Shown here: one piece after another, positions 41,921 to 50,217 of the stretch
Position numbering within the stretch: the stretch's first letter is position 1
How the letters are laid out: every line of letters begins with the position of its first letter
NCBI RefSeq assembly: GCF_036231945.1
Contig: NZ_CP109599.1
Coordinates: 5,359,501 to 5,423,500, forward strand
Source of the DNA: Streptomyces sp. NBC_01429
Lineage (GTDB): Bacteria; Actinomycetota; Actinomycetes; Streptomycetales; Streptomycetaceae
Length of the DNA: 64,000 nucleotides
Direction of reading: 5' to 3'
Program-made: the position numbers and the translations under genes
The notes under the pieces: generated by a model
Database searches by the model: none
The model's input: only the letters and a program-made list of their open reading frames with translations
Told to the model about the DNA's origin: nothing

Positions 41921-44542
41921 GTGACCGAGAACACTCAGCAGCAGCCAGCCAGCAACCCCGAACTGCCGACCCAGTACGTTCCGGCCGAGGTAGAGGGGAA
42001 GCTGTACGAGCGCTGGGTAGAGCGCGGTTACTTCGCGGCCGACGCGAAGAGCGACAAAGAGCCGTACACCGTCGTCATCCCGCCGCCGAACGTCACGGGC
42101 AGCCTGCACCTCGGGCACGCCTTCGAGCACACCCTGATCGACGCCCTGACCCGCCGCAAGCGCATGCAGGGGTACGAGACGCTGTGGCAGCCCGGCATGG
42201 ACCACGCCGGCATCGCCACCCAGAACGTCGTCGAGCGGGAGCTGGCCAAGGAGGGCAAGTCCCGCCACGACCTGGGGCGCGAGGCGTTCGTCGAGCGCGT
42301 CTGGCAGTGGAAGGACGAGTCCGGCGGCCAGATCTCCGGGCAGATGCGGCGGCTCGGGGACGGCGTCGACTGGTCGCGCGAGCGCTTCACGATGGACGAG
42401 GGGCTGTCCAAGGCCGTCCAGACCATCTTCAAGAAGCTCTACGACGACGAGCTGATCTACCGCGCCGAGCGCATCATCAACTGGTGCCCGCGCTGTCTGA
42501 CCGCGATCTCCGACATCGAGGTCGAGTACCAGGACGACGACGGCGAGCTGGTCTCGCTGAAGTACGGCGACGGCGAGGACTCCGTCGTCGTCGCGACCAC
42601 CCGCGCCGAGACGATGCTCGGTGACACGGCCGTCGCCGTCCACCCCGACGACGAGCGGTACGCGCACCTCATCGGCAAGCAGATCAGGCTGCCGCTCACC
42701 GACCGTACGATCCCGGTCGTCGCGGACGAGCACGTCGACCCGGAGTTCGGCACCGGCGCGGTCAAGGTGACCCCCGCGCACGACCCGAACGACTTCGAGA
42801 TCGGCCGCCGTCACGACCTGCCGAACATCACGGTCATGGACGAGCGCGCCGTGATCACCGTCCCCGGCCCCTTCGAGGGGCTCGACCGGATGGAGGCGCG
42901 CTCCGCCATCGTCGCCGCGCTGCGCGCCGAGGGCCGCATCGTCGCCGAGAAGCGCCCGTACACGCACTCCGTCGGGCACTGCTCGCGCTGCAAGACGACC
43001 ATCGAGCCCCGGCTGTCGCTCCAGTGGTGGGTCAAGGTCGAGCCGCTGGCCAAGGCCGCCGGTGACGTCGTCCGCGACGGGCAGGTCAAGATCCACCCGG
43101 CGGAGATGGAGCCCCGCTACTTCGGCTGGGTCGACAACCTCCGCGACTGGTGCATCTCGCGCCAGCTGTGGTGGGGCCACCGCATCCCCGTCTGGTACGG
43201 GCCGAACGGCGAGGTCGTCTGCGTCGGCCCCGACGACGAGGCGCCGACCGGCGAGGGCTGGACGCAGGACACGGACGTCCTGGACACCTGGTTCTCGTCC
43301 GGGCTGTGGCCGTTCTCCACGCTGGGCTGGCCCGAACAGACCGAGAGCGTCGAGAAGTTCTATCCGAACTCGGTCCTCGTCACCGGCTACGACATCCTCT
43401 TCTTCTGGGTCGCCCGGATGATGATGTTCGGCCTGTACGCGATGGACGGCACCCCGCCGTTCCACACGATCGTGCTGCACGGCATGGTCCGCGACCAGTT
43501 CGGCAAGAAGATGTCGAAGTCCTTCGGAAACGCGGTCAATCCGCTGGACTGGATGGACACGTACGGCTCGGACGCGGTCCGCTTCACCCTGGCGCGCGGC
43601 GCCAACCCCGGTGTCGACGTGCCGATCGGCGAGGACTGGGTCCAGGGCTCCCGCAACTTCGCCAACAAGATCTGGAACGCCACGCGCTTCGCGATGATGA
43701 ACGGCGCGACCGTCGAGGGCGAGCTGCCCGACGCGGCCGAGATGTCCGCGAGCGACCGGTGGATCCTCTCCCGGCTGAACTCCGTGGTCGCGGAGGTCGA
43801 CGCGTACTACGAGGACTACCAGTTCGCGAAGCTCTCCGACACCCTCTTCCACTTCGCCTGGGACGAGGTCTTCGACTGGTACGTGGAGCTGTCCAAGACC
43901 TCGTTCTTCGCGGGCGGCGAGCCCGCGAAGGTCTCCGGACGGGTCCTCGGCGAGGTCCTCGACGTCACCCTGCGCCTCCTCCACCCGGTCATCCCGTTCG
44001 TCACCGAGACGCTCTGGACCACGCTCACCGGCCGGGAGTCGGTCGTCATCGCCGACTGGCCGGCGGACAGTGGCTTCCGGGACGCGGCGGCCGAGCGCGA
44101 GATCGGGAACCTCCAGCAGGTCATCACCGAGGTCCGCCGCTTCCGGTCCGACCAGGGCCTCCAGCCGGGGCAGAAGGTCCCGGCCCGGCTCGACCTGTCG
44201 GGCACCGCGCTCGCCGCGCACGAGGCGGCCATCCGCCAGGTGCTGCGGCTCCAGCCCGCCGAGGACGGCTTCCACGCGACGGCGACCCTGCCGGTCGCGG
44301 GCGCCACGGTGGAGCTGGACCTCTCCGGCACGATCGACGTCGAGGCGGAGCGCAAGCGGCTGACCAAGGACCTGGCCGCCGCCGAGAAGGAGAAGGCCCA
44401 GGCCCTCGCGAAGCTCGGCAACGAGGCGTTCCTCGCCAAGGCCCCGGACAACGTCGTCGACAAGATCCGCGGCCGGCTCTCCAAGGCGGAGGCCGACATC
44501 GAGCGCATCACCGCACAGGTGGCCGCCCTGCCCCAGGGCTGA
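41921..44542 (+). CDS. valS: Valyl-tRNA synthetase
   Basis: 873 aa, GTG start. Class I motifs: PPPNVTGSLHLGHAF (HIGH equivalent, about 46-60) and KMSKSFGN. The editing domain region includes TTRAETMLGDTAVAVHPDDERY. The C-terminal coiled-coil (about 800-873) reads ERKRLTKDLAAAEKEKAQALAKLGNEAFLAKAP. It charges tRNA-Val and proofreads Thr. A hairpin follows before folC. Confidence 0.97.
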   Translation: MTENTQQQPASNPELPTQYVPAEVEGKLYERWVERGYFAADAKSDKEPYTVVIPPPNVTGSLHLGHAFEHTLIDALTRRKRMQGYETLWQPGMDHAGIATQNVVERELAKEGKSRHDLGREAFVERVWQWKDESGGQISGQMRRLGDGVDWSRERFTMDEGLSKAVQTIFKKLYDDELIYRAERIINWCPRCLTAISDIEVEYQDDDGELVSLKYGDGEDSVVVATTRAETMLGDTAVAVHPDDERYAHLIGKQIRLPLTDRTIPVVADEHVDPEFGTGAVKVTPAHDPNDFEIGRRHDLPNITVMDERAVITVPGPFEGLDRMEARSAIVAALRAEGRIVAEKRPYTHSVGHCSRCKTTIEPRLSLQWWVKVEPLAKAAGDVVRDGQVKIHPAEMEPRYFGWVDNLRDWCISRQLWWGHRIPVWYGPNGEVVCVGPDDEAPTGEGWTQDTDVLDTWFSSGLWPFSTLGWPEQTESVEKFYPNSVLVTGYDILFFWVARMMMFGLYAMDGTPPFHTIVLHGMVRDQFGKKMSKSFGNAVNPLDWMDTYGSDAVRFTLARGANPGVDVPIGEDWVQGSRNFANKIWNATRFAMMNGATVEGELPDAAEMSASDRWILSRLNSVVAEVDAYYEDYQFAKLSDTLFHFAWDEVFDWYVELSKTSFFAGGEPAKVSGRVLGEVLDVTLRLLHPVIPFVTETLWTTLTGRESVVIADWPADSGFRDAAAEREIGNLQQVITEVRRFRSDQGLQPGQKVPARLDLSGTALAAHEAAIRQVLRLQPAEDGFHATATLPVAGATVELDLSGTIDVEAERKRLTKDLAAAEKEKAQALAKLGNEAFLAKAPDNVVDKIRGRLSKAEADIERITAQVAALPQG

Positions 44543-44559
44543 CGCCTCCCGTACCCGGC

Positions 44560-44588
44560 ACGGCCCCCGACCACTGGTCGGGGGCCGT
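44560..44588 (+). terminator. Hairpin terminator after valS
   Basis: ACGGCCCCCGACC (44560-44572) pairs with GGTCGGGGGCCGT (44576-44588) over a 3-nt loop. folC begins 61 bp later and may read through or have its own promoter. Confidence 0.8.
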
Positions 44589-44649
44589 CCCCGGTTACGG
44601 ACCGGGGCGCGCCGGGACCGCTGTCGGTGGCGCTCCGTAGACTGGGGGC

Positions 44650-46164
44650 GTGAGTGAGCACCGTCCTTCCGACCAGCCCGGCGAGCCCGACGATTTCGAC
44701 GAGATCGTCGCCGCCGCGACCGACCGAGACCCCGACCTCGCGGTGATCGAGGCCGGCAGCCGCACCCTGCGCGCCCAGGCGGGCCCGTCCGCCGGTGACG
44801 ACGTGCCGGGCCGCCCCGAGAACCCGGAGGTGGACAAGGCGCTGCGCGCCGTCGAGCAGCAGCTCGCGGAGCGCTGGGGCGAGACGAAGCTCGACCCTTC
44901 CCTCGTGCGGATCGCCGCGCTGATGGATGTGCTGGGGGAGCCCCAGCACGCCTATCCGTCGATCCACATCACGGGGACGAACGGCAAGACGTCCACCGCC
45001 CGCATGATCGAGGCGCTGCTCAGCGCGTTCGAGCTGCGCACCGGCCGCTACACCAGCCCGCACATCCAGTCGCTCACCGAGCGGATCAGTCTGGACGGCG
45101 CCCCGATCTCCGCCGAGCGGTTCATCGAGACGTACGCGGACATCAAGCCGTACGTGGAGATGGTCGACGCGGCGCAGGAGCACCGGCTCTCCTACTTCGA
45201 GGTACTGACCGGCATGGCGTACGCGGCGTTCGCCGACGCGCCGGTGGATGTCGCGGTGGTCGAGGTCGGCATGGGCGGCGGCTGGGACGCGACGAATGTC
45301 ATCGACGCCTCGGTCGCCGTCATCACCCCGATCGACCTGGACCACACGGACCGGCTCGGCTCCACTCCGGGGGAGATCGCCGGGGAGAAGTCCGGGATCA
45401 TCAAGCGGGGCTCGACGGTGATCCTGGCGCAGCAGCCGGTGGACGCCGCGCAGGTCCTGCTCAAGAGGGCCGTCGACGTGGACGCGACGGTGGCCCGCGC
45501 GGGCATGGAGTTCGGCGTGGTCGCGCGCGAGATCGCGGTCGGCGGCCAGCTGCTGACCCTGCGCGGCCTCGGCGGTGAGTACGAGCAGGTCTTCCTGCCG
45601 CTGTACGGCGCGCACCAGGCGCAGAACGCGGCGGTGGCGCTCGCCGCCGTGGAGGCGTTCTTCGGCATCGGCGCCGAGCAGGCCCGCCCGCTGGACATGG
45701 ACACCGTCCGCAAGGCGTTCGCCGCGGTCTCCTCGCCCGGCCGTCTCGAAGTCGTCCGGCGCTCGCCGACGGTGGTGCTGGACGCCGCGCACAACCCGGC
45801 GGGCGCGCGGGCGGCGGCCGCCGCCGTCACCGAGTCCTTCGGCTTCAGCCGGCTGATCGGTGTGCTCGGCTCCCTGGGCAAGAAGGACGTGCGCGGGGTG
45901 CTCGAAGCGCTGGAGCCGATCTGTACGGAGCTGGTGGTCACGCAGAACTCCAGCCATCGCGCGATGGACGTGGACGAGCTGGCCGCCGTCGCCGTCGAGG
46001 TCTTCGGTGACGACCGCGTCCAGGTGGAGGCGCGTCTCGACGACGCGCTGGAGGCGGCGATCACGCTGGCCGAGGAGGAATCCGAGTTCGCCGGTGCGGG
46101 TGTGCTGGTGACCGGCTCGGTCATTACGGTCGGCGAGGCCCGGCTGCTGCTGAAGAGGGGCTGA
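44650..46164 (+). CDS. folC: Folylpolyglutamate synthase / dihydrofolate synthase
   Basis: 504 aa, GTG start. Mur-ligase-like fold: HITGTNGKTSTARMIEALLSAF (P-loop), TSPHIQSLTERI, VVEVGMGGGWDATNV and GEKSGIIKRG. It adds glutamate to folates (and to dihydropteroate), retaining cofactors in the cell. An N-terminal 60-residue acidic extension precedes the usual start; it is not obviously required. It overlaps functionally with the cyclo-ligase in one-carbon metabolism but is not adjacent to it. DUF4233 gene follows after 5 bp, so they are co-transcribed. Confidence 0.96.
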   Translation: MSEHRPSDQPGEPDDFDEIVAAATDRDPDLAVIEAGSRTLRAQAGPSAGDDVPGRPENPEVDKALRAVEQQLAERWGETKLDPSLVRIAALMDVLGEPQHAYPSIHITGTNGKTSTARMIEALLSAFELRTGRYTSPHIQSLTERISLDGAPISAERFIETYADIKPYVEMVDAAQEHRLSYFEVLTGMAYAAFADAPVDVAVVEVGMGGGWDATNVIDASVAVITPIDLDHTDRLGSTPGEIAGEKSGIIKRGSTVILAQQPVDAAQVLLKRAVDVDATVARAGMEFGVVAREIAVGGQLLTLRGLGGEYEQVFLPLYGAHQAQNAAVALAAVEAFFGIGAEQARPLDMDTVRKAFAAVSSPGRLEVVRRSPTVVLDAAHNPAGARAAAAAVTESFGFSRLIGVLGSLGKKDVRGVLEALEPICTELVVTQNSSHRAMDVDELAAVAVEVFGDDRVQVEARLDDALEAAITLAEEESEFAGAGVLVTGSVITVGEARLLLKRG

Positions 46165-46169
46165 ATCCC

Positions 46170-46523
46170 ATGCGAACGCTCTGCGCGTCCACCCTGATCG
46201 GTGAGTTCTTCGTGATCGGCTTCGCCGGTCTGGTCGCCATGAAGTCGGACGGCCTGTCGATGGGCACGGTGTGGACGGTCTGCGGCGTCGGAATGCTGCT
46301 CTCCGTACTGCTCTGCGGGATGATCACCCGCCCCGGTGGCGTACAGCTCGGCTGGGCGTTCCAGATCCTGCTGATCGCCGGCGGCTTCGTGGTTCCCGCG
46401 ATGTTCGTGCTCGGCCTGATCTTCGCGGCGCTCTGGTGGGCGTCGGTCCATTACGGCCGCAGGATCGACGAGGCCAAGGCCCGCTGGGCGGCGCAGGCGG
46501 AGACCGGGGCGGGGGCGGCGTAG
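46170..46523 (+). CDS. DUF4233 membrane protein
   Basis: 117 aa, ATG 5 bp after the folC stop. Four hydrophobic segments; MRTLCASTLIGEFFVIGFAGLVAMK and MLLSVLLCGMITRPGGVQLGWAFQ match the DUF4233 family. It stands between folC and ndk in many actinobacteria, including Rv2446c in M. tuberculosis. Function unknown; the fixed position suggests a link to the folC-ndk operon but does not prove one. Confidence 0.9.
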   Translation: MRTLCASTLIGEFFVIGFAGLVAMKSDGLSMGTVWTVCGVGMLLSVLLCGMITRPGGVQLGWAFQILLIAGGFVVPAMFVLGLIFAALWWASVHYGRRIDEAKARWAAQAETGAGAA

Positions 46524-46610
46524 GCCGGGGTCCGGGGCGGGTCGGGCCCGGCGCGGGGGGCCCGGTAATCTCAGCCCACCGCACTCTTTTGGCTGCAAGG
46601 AGCCGCACAC

Positions 46611-47024
46611 ATGACCCAGCGCACTCTCGTCCTTCTCAAGCCGGACGCTGTCCGTCGCGGACTCGTGGGCGAGATCATCGGCCGTATCGAGCGCAAGGCG
46701 GGCTGGACCATCAGCGCGCTGGAGCTGCGCACGCTCGACCAGGACACGCTGGAGCAGCACTACGGCGAGCACAAGGGCAAGCCCTTCTACGAGCCGCTCG
46801 TCGAGTTCATGGCCTCGGGCCCCGTGGTCGCGCTCGTCGTGGACGGCGAGCGGGTCATCGAGGGCGTACGCGCGCTCTCCGGTCCGACTGACCCGATCGC
46901 CGCAGCCCCCGGGTCCATCCGGGGGGATTTCGGCACCATCGTCCGGGAGAACCTGATTCACGCCTCGGACTCCGAGGAGTCCGCCATTCGGGAACTTAAA
47001 ATCTTCTTCCCCGGACTTTCCTGA
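46611..47024 (+). CDS. ndk: Nucleoside diphosphate kinase
   Basis: 137 aa. Phosphohistidine is in the sequence NLIHASDSEESA. RTLVLLKPDAVRRGLVGEIIGRIERK is the nucleotide-binding start; the other active-site strings (FYEPLVEFMASGPVVALV, APGSIRGDFG) are present. It equalises NTP and dNTP pools by phosphate transfer. An 88-bp gap separates it from the DUF4233 gene; a terminator follows. Confidence 0.97.
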   Translation: MTQRTLVLLKPDAVRRGLVGEIIGRIERKAGWTISALELRTLDQDTLEQHYGEHKGKPFYEPLVEFMASGPVVALVVDGERVIEGVRALSGPTDPIAAAPGSIRGDFGTIVRENLIHASDSEESAIRELKIFFPGLS

Positions 47025-47057
47025 CCAACTGTCAGCCAAACGGAGCTGATGACCTGG

Positions 47058-47084
47058 GGCGACCGAAGGAATTCGGTCGCCTTT
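47058..47084 (+). terminator. Intrinsic terminator after ndk
   Basis: GGCGACCGAA (47058-47067) pairs with TTCGGTCGCC (47072-47081) over a GGAA tetraloop and runs into TTT. One of the few classical hairpin-plus-T sites in the window. Confidence 0.85.
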
Positions 47085-47260
47085 GGGCATATCTAGGCCA
47101 CTTCCGGGAACGCATCGGTCCGACACATCGTCACCCTTATTGAGGTGGGCCAGCGCGCCGCCGCCCTTCCGGCGGCACTACGATGGAAACCTCCACGCCA
47201 AAGCACCCACCTCGCCATCCTGAAAAGCCATCAACGCTTGGGAAGGCCAGACGCATCCTC

Positions 47261-48292
47261 ATGGGGAACAACATGTCGTTCATCGGCCGTGACATGGCTG
47301 TCGACCTCGGGACCGCCAACACGCTGGTGTACGTCAGGGGCCGGGGCATCGTGCTCAACGAGCCGTCCGTGGTCGCGATCAACACCAACACGGGCGGCAT
47401 TCTCGCGGTCGGCTCCGAGGCGAAGAAGATGATCGGCCGGACGCCCGGCAATATCGTCGCCGTCCGACCGCTGAAGGACGGCGTGATCGCCGACTTCGAA
47501 ATCACCGAGCGGATGCTGCGCTACTTCATCCTGAAGATCCACAAGCGCCGCTACCTCGCCCGCCCCCGCGTCGTCGTCTGCGTGCCCTCGGGCATCACCG
47601 GAGTCGAGCGCCGCGCCGTCATCGAGGCGTCCACCCAGGCCGGCGCGCGCCAGGTACACATCATCGAGGAGCCCATGGCCGCCGCCATCGGCTCCGGCCT
47701 CCCCGTCCACGAGGCGACCGGCAACATGGTCGTCGACATCGGCGGCGGCACCACCGAGGTCGCGGTGATCTCGCTCGGCGGCATCGTCACGGCGCAGTCC
47801 ATCCGGGTGGCCGGCGACGAGCTGGACAACGCGATCATCCAGCACGTCAAGAAGGAGTACTCACTCCTCCTGGGCGAGCGGACCGCCGAGAGCATCAAGA
47901 TCACCATCGGGTCCGCGTACGACCTGGACAAGGACGAGCACACCGAGATCCGCGGCCGTGACCTGGTCTCCGGTCTCCCGAAGACCGTCGTCATCTCCGC
48001 CGCCGAGGTCCGCAAGGCCATCGAGGAGCCGGTCAACGCGATCGTCGACGCGGTGAAGACCACGCTCGACAAGTGCCCGCCCGAGCTGTCCGGCGATGTG
48101 ATGGACCGCGGGATCGTGCTCACCGGCGGCGGCGCCCTGCTGCGCGGTCTGGACGAGCGGCTGCGCCGGGAGACCGGGATGCCCATCCACATCGCCGAGG
48201 ATCCGCTGGACTCCGTCGCCCTCGGATCCGGCAAGTGCGTCGAGGAGTTCGAGGCGCTCCAGCAGGTGCTGGACGCGCAGCCCCGCCGGTAG
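47261..48292 (+). CDS. mreB: Actin-like cell-shape protein MreB
   Basis: 343 aa from ATG 47261; an ATG at 47273 (MSFIGRD) has a better SD (GGGGAAC) and is an alternative. Actin-fold motifs: DMAVDLGTANTLVYV (phosphate 1), VVDIGGGTTEVAVISLGG (phosphate 2), adenosine motif GIVLTGGGALLRGLDE. It forms membrane-associated filaments; in Streptomyces it is needed mainly for the sporulation-specific wall. First gene of the mreB-mreC-mreD-pbp2-rodA cluster, 236 bp after ndk. Confidence 0.97.
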   Translation: MGNNMSFIGRDMAVDLGTANTLVYVRGRGIVLNEPSVVAINTNTGGILAVGSEAKKMIGRTPGNIVAVRPLKDGVIADFEITERMLRYFILKIHKRRYLARPRVVVCVPSGITGVERRAVIEASTQAGARQVHIIEEPMAAAIGSGLPVHEATGNMVVDIGGGTTEVAVISLGGIVTAQSIRVAGDELDNAIIQHVKKEYSLLLGERTAESIKITIGSAYDLDKDEHTEIRGRDLVSGLPKTVVISAAEVRKAIEEPVNAIVDAVKTTLDKCPPELSGDVMDRGIVLTGGGALLRGLDERLRRETGMPIHIAEDPLDSVALGSGKCVEEFEALQQVLDAQPRR

Positions 48293-48375
48293 CCGAGGGC
48301 GGGGCGACTTCGGGTGCGGCGGATCGTTGGTACACAGGCAGAATCATTCCTACGAGGAAGGCACGGCCGCCGCAC

Positions 48376-49467
48376 GTGAGGGACACACGAGAGAGCCGTC
48401 TGCTCTTGGTGCTGCTGATCGCCATCGCGTTCGCCCTGATCACCGTGGACATCCGCGGTGGTGAGGAATCCCCGGTCGACGGTGCGCGGCAGGCCGCCGC
48501 GACGGTCTTCGGACCGGTGGAGAACGGGGTCGCGTCCGCGGTCAACCCGGTCGGCAACGCCATAGGAGCCGTACGGGACTCCGGCGCGCGCCACGACCGC
48601 ATCGCCGCTCTCCAGCGGGAGAACACCGCGCTGAAGCAGCGGCTCGGCAGCGACGACCGCAACCGCAGCCGGGTGCGCGAGCTGGACAAGATGCTCAAGG
48701 CGGCCGGCGCCGGCCAGTACGGCATCAAGGGCGCCCAGGTCATCGCCATAGGAGCGGCCCAGGGCTTCTCCTGGACGGTCACCCTCGACATGGGCCGCAA
48801 CGACGGCGTCAAGCGCGACATGACCGTCATCAACGGCGAAGGACTCGTCGGCCGCGTCACCACCGTCGGCCCGAACACCGCGACCGTCCTGCTCGCCAAC
48901 GACCCGGGCTTCACGGTCGGTACGCGGATGGAGGGCAACGACGAGCTGGGCTTCGCCACCGGACAGGGCGACCGGCCGCTCTCCGTGCAGCTCCTCAACG
49001 GCAAGGCCAAGATCAAGAAGGGCGACCGGCTGGTCACCTTCGGATCCAGCAAGGACAGACCCTTCGTGCCCGGCGTCCCGGTCGGCGAGGTCGTCCGGGT
49101 GGACCCGTCCGGCGGCGATCTGACCCGTACCCTCTCCGTACGGCCCTTCGTCGGCTTCACCAAGCTCGACATCGTCGGCGTCGTCGTGGAGGCGCCCCGG
49201 CAGGACCCGCGGGACACGGTGCTGCCCCCCAAGTCCAAGCCCACCCCCACGCCCACCGTCACCGTCACGGTCACCCCGTCCCCGAACGGCAACGCCGAGC
49301 TGAACCCCAACGGCGAGGCCGACCCCGAGGCCGTCGGAGCCGTCACCGGCGACACACCCGCACCCGCCGTCGCCGACGGCCGGACCAATGGCCGACCCGA
49401 CGCGCAGGCACCCGGCGACGGTGATGGCCGGGCGGACGGCGACGGCCCGGCAGACGAGCAGGAATAG
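48376..49467 (+). CDS. mreC: Rod-shape-determining protein MreC
   Basis: 363 aa from GTG 48376, with the TM helix LLLVLLIAIAFALITV at residues 9-24. A coiled coil (about 75-100, HDRIAALQRENTALKQRL) and the beta-sandwich MreC domain (about 108-270) follow. The C-terminal 95 residues are a disordered Pro/Thr/Val-rich (PTPTPTVTVTVTPSP) and acidic tail, longer than usual. It bridges MreB to the wall-synthetic enzymes RodA/PBP2 in the membrane. Downstream of mreB. Confidence 0.95.
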   Translation: MRDTRESRLLLVLLIAIAFALITVDIRGGEESPVDGARQAAATVFGPVENGVASAVNPVGNAIGAVRDSGARHDRIAALQRENTALKQRLGSDDRNRSRVRELDKMLKAAGAGQYGIKGAQVIAIGAAQGFSWTVTLDMGRNDGVKRDMTVINGEGLVGRVTTVGPNTATVLLANDPGFTVGTRMEGNDELGFATGQGDRPLSVQLLNGKAKIKKGDRLVTFGSSKDRPFVPGVPVGEVVRVDPSGGDLTRTLSVRPFVGFTKLDIVGVVVEAPRQDPRDTVLPPKSKPTPTPTVTVTVTPSPNGNAELNPNGEADPEAVGAVTGDTPAPAVADGRTNGRPDAQAPGDGDGRADGDGPADEQE

Positions 49468-49478
49468 AGCTGATCCCC

Positions 49479-50147
49479 ATGCGCTTCAACCGGATTCTGC
49501 TCTCGGTCACGCTGGTCGTGGTCGCCCTGGTGATCCAGGTGTCCGTCCTCGCCCGGCTCCAGCTCCCCGGCGCCGTGCCCGACCTGGTGCTCCTGGTCGT
49601 GCTCGCCCTGGCCTTCGTGTACGGGCATGTCAGCGGCGCGCTCATCGGCTTCGGCGCGGGGCTGCTGTCCGACCTCGCCCCGCCCGCCGACCACGCCGCG
49701 GGACGCTACGCCCTCGTGCTCTGTGTGATCGGCTACCTCGCCGGTCTCGTACGCCCCGAGAAGGGCCAGCTGCGCTCGGCGTTCGTCCCGATGGCCGCCG
49801 TCGTCGCTGCCGCCCTCGGCTCGACGCTGCTCTACGCGGGCGTGGGCGCCCTCGTCGGTGACACCGCGGCCCGCCATGTCGGCCTGGCCGGACTGCTGTT
49901 CACCGCCGCCGTCTACGATCTGCTGCTCGCGCCGTTCACCGTCCCGCTGGTGATGTGGCTGGCCAGACGCGCCGACAACGATCCGCTCGCCGAGTCCGGC
50001 AGCAGCGGCGGCAGCGATGTCGCCGCGGGCTGGATCACCAGCGGCACCGGTCTGCGGATCGGCGGCCAGCGCGGCGGACTGCGGCTCAAGGCGGCCCGTA
50101 ACCGCGCCGCGCGCGCCGGCCGCATCAAGGGGGTCAAGCGCCTGTGA
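49479..50147 (+). CDS. mreD: Rod-shape-determining protein MreD
   Basis: 222 aa, starting 11 bp after mreC. It has five or six TM helices (RILLSVTLVVVALVIQVSVLARL and others) and a Gly-rich basic cytoplasmic C-terminus. MreD joins MreC and RodA in the elongasome. Translationally coupled to mreC and followed by pbp2. Confidence 0.93.
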   Translation: MRFNRILLSVTLVVVALVIQVSVLARLQLPGAVPDLVLLVVLALAFVYGHVSGALIGFGAGLLSDLAPPADHAAGRYALVLCVIGYLAGLVRPEKGQLRSAFVPMAAVVAAALGSTLLYAGVGALVGDTAARHVGLAGLLFTAAVYDLLLAPFTVPLVMWLARRADNDPLAESGSSGGSDVAAGWITSGTGLRIGGQRGGLRLKAARNRAARAGRIKGVKRL

Positions 50148-50217
50148 GCACACCGCGTGTGAGCGCACCGCATCCCTCGCCCGCCACCACCCTTCCGACG
50201 AGGGGCGCTTCGCAGCC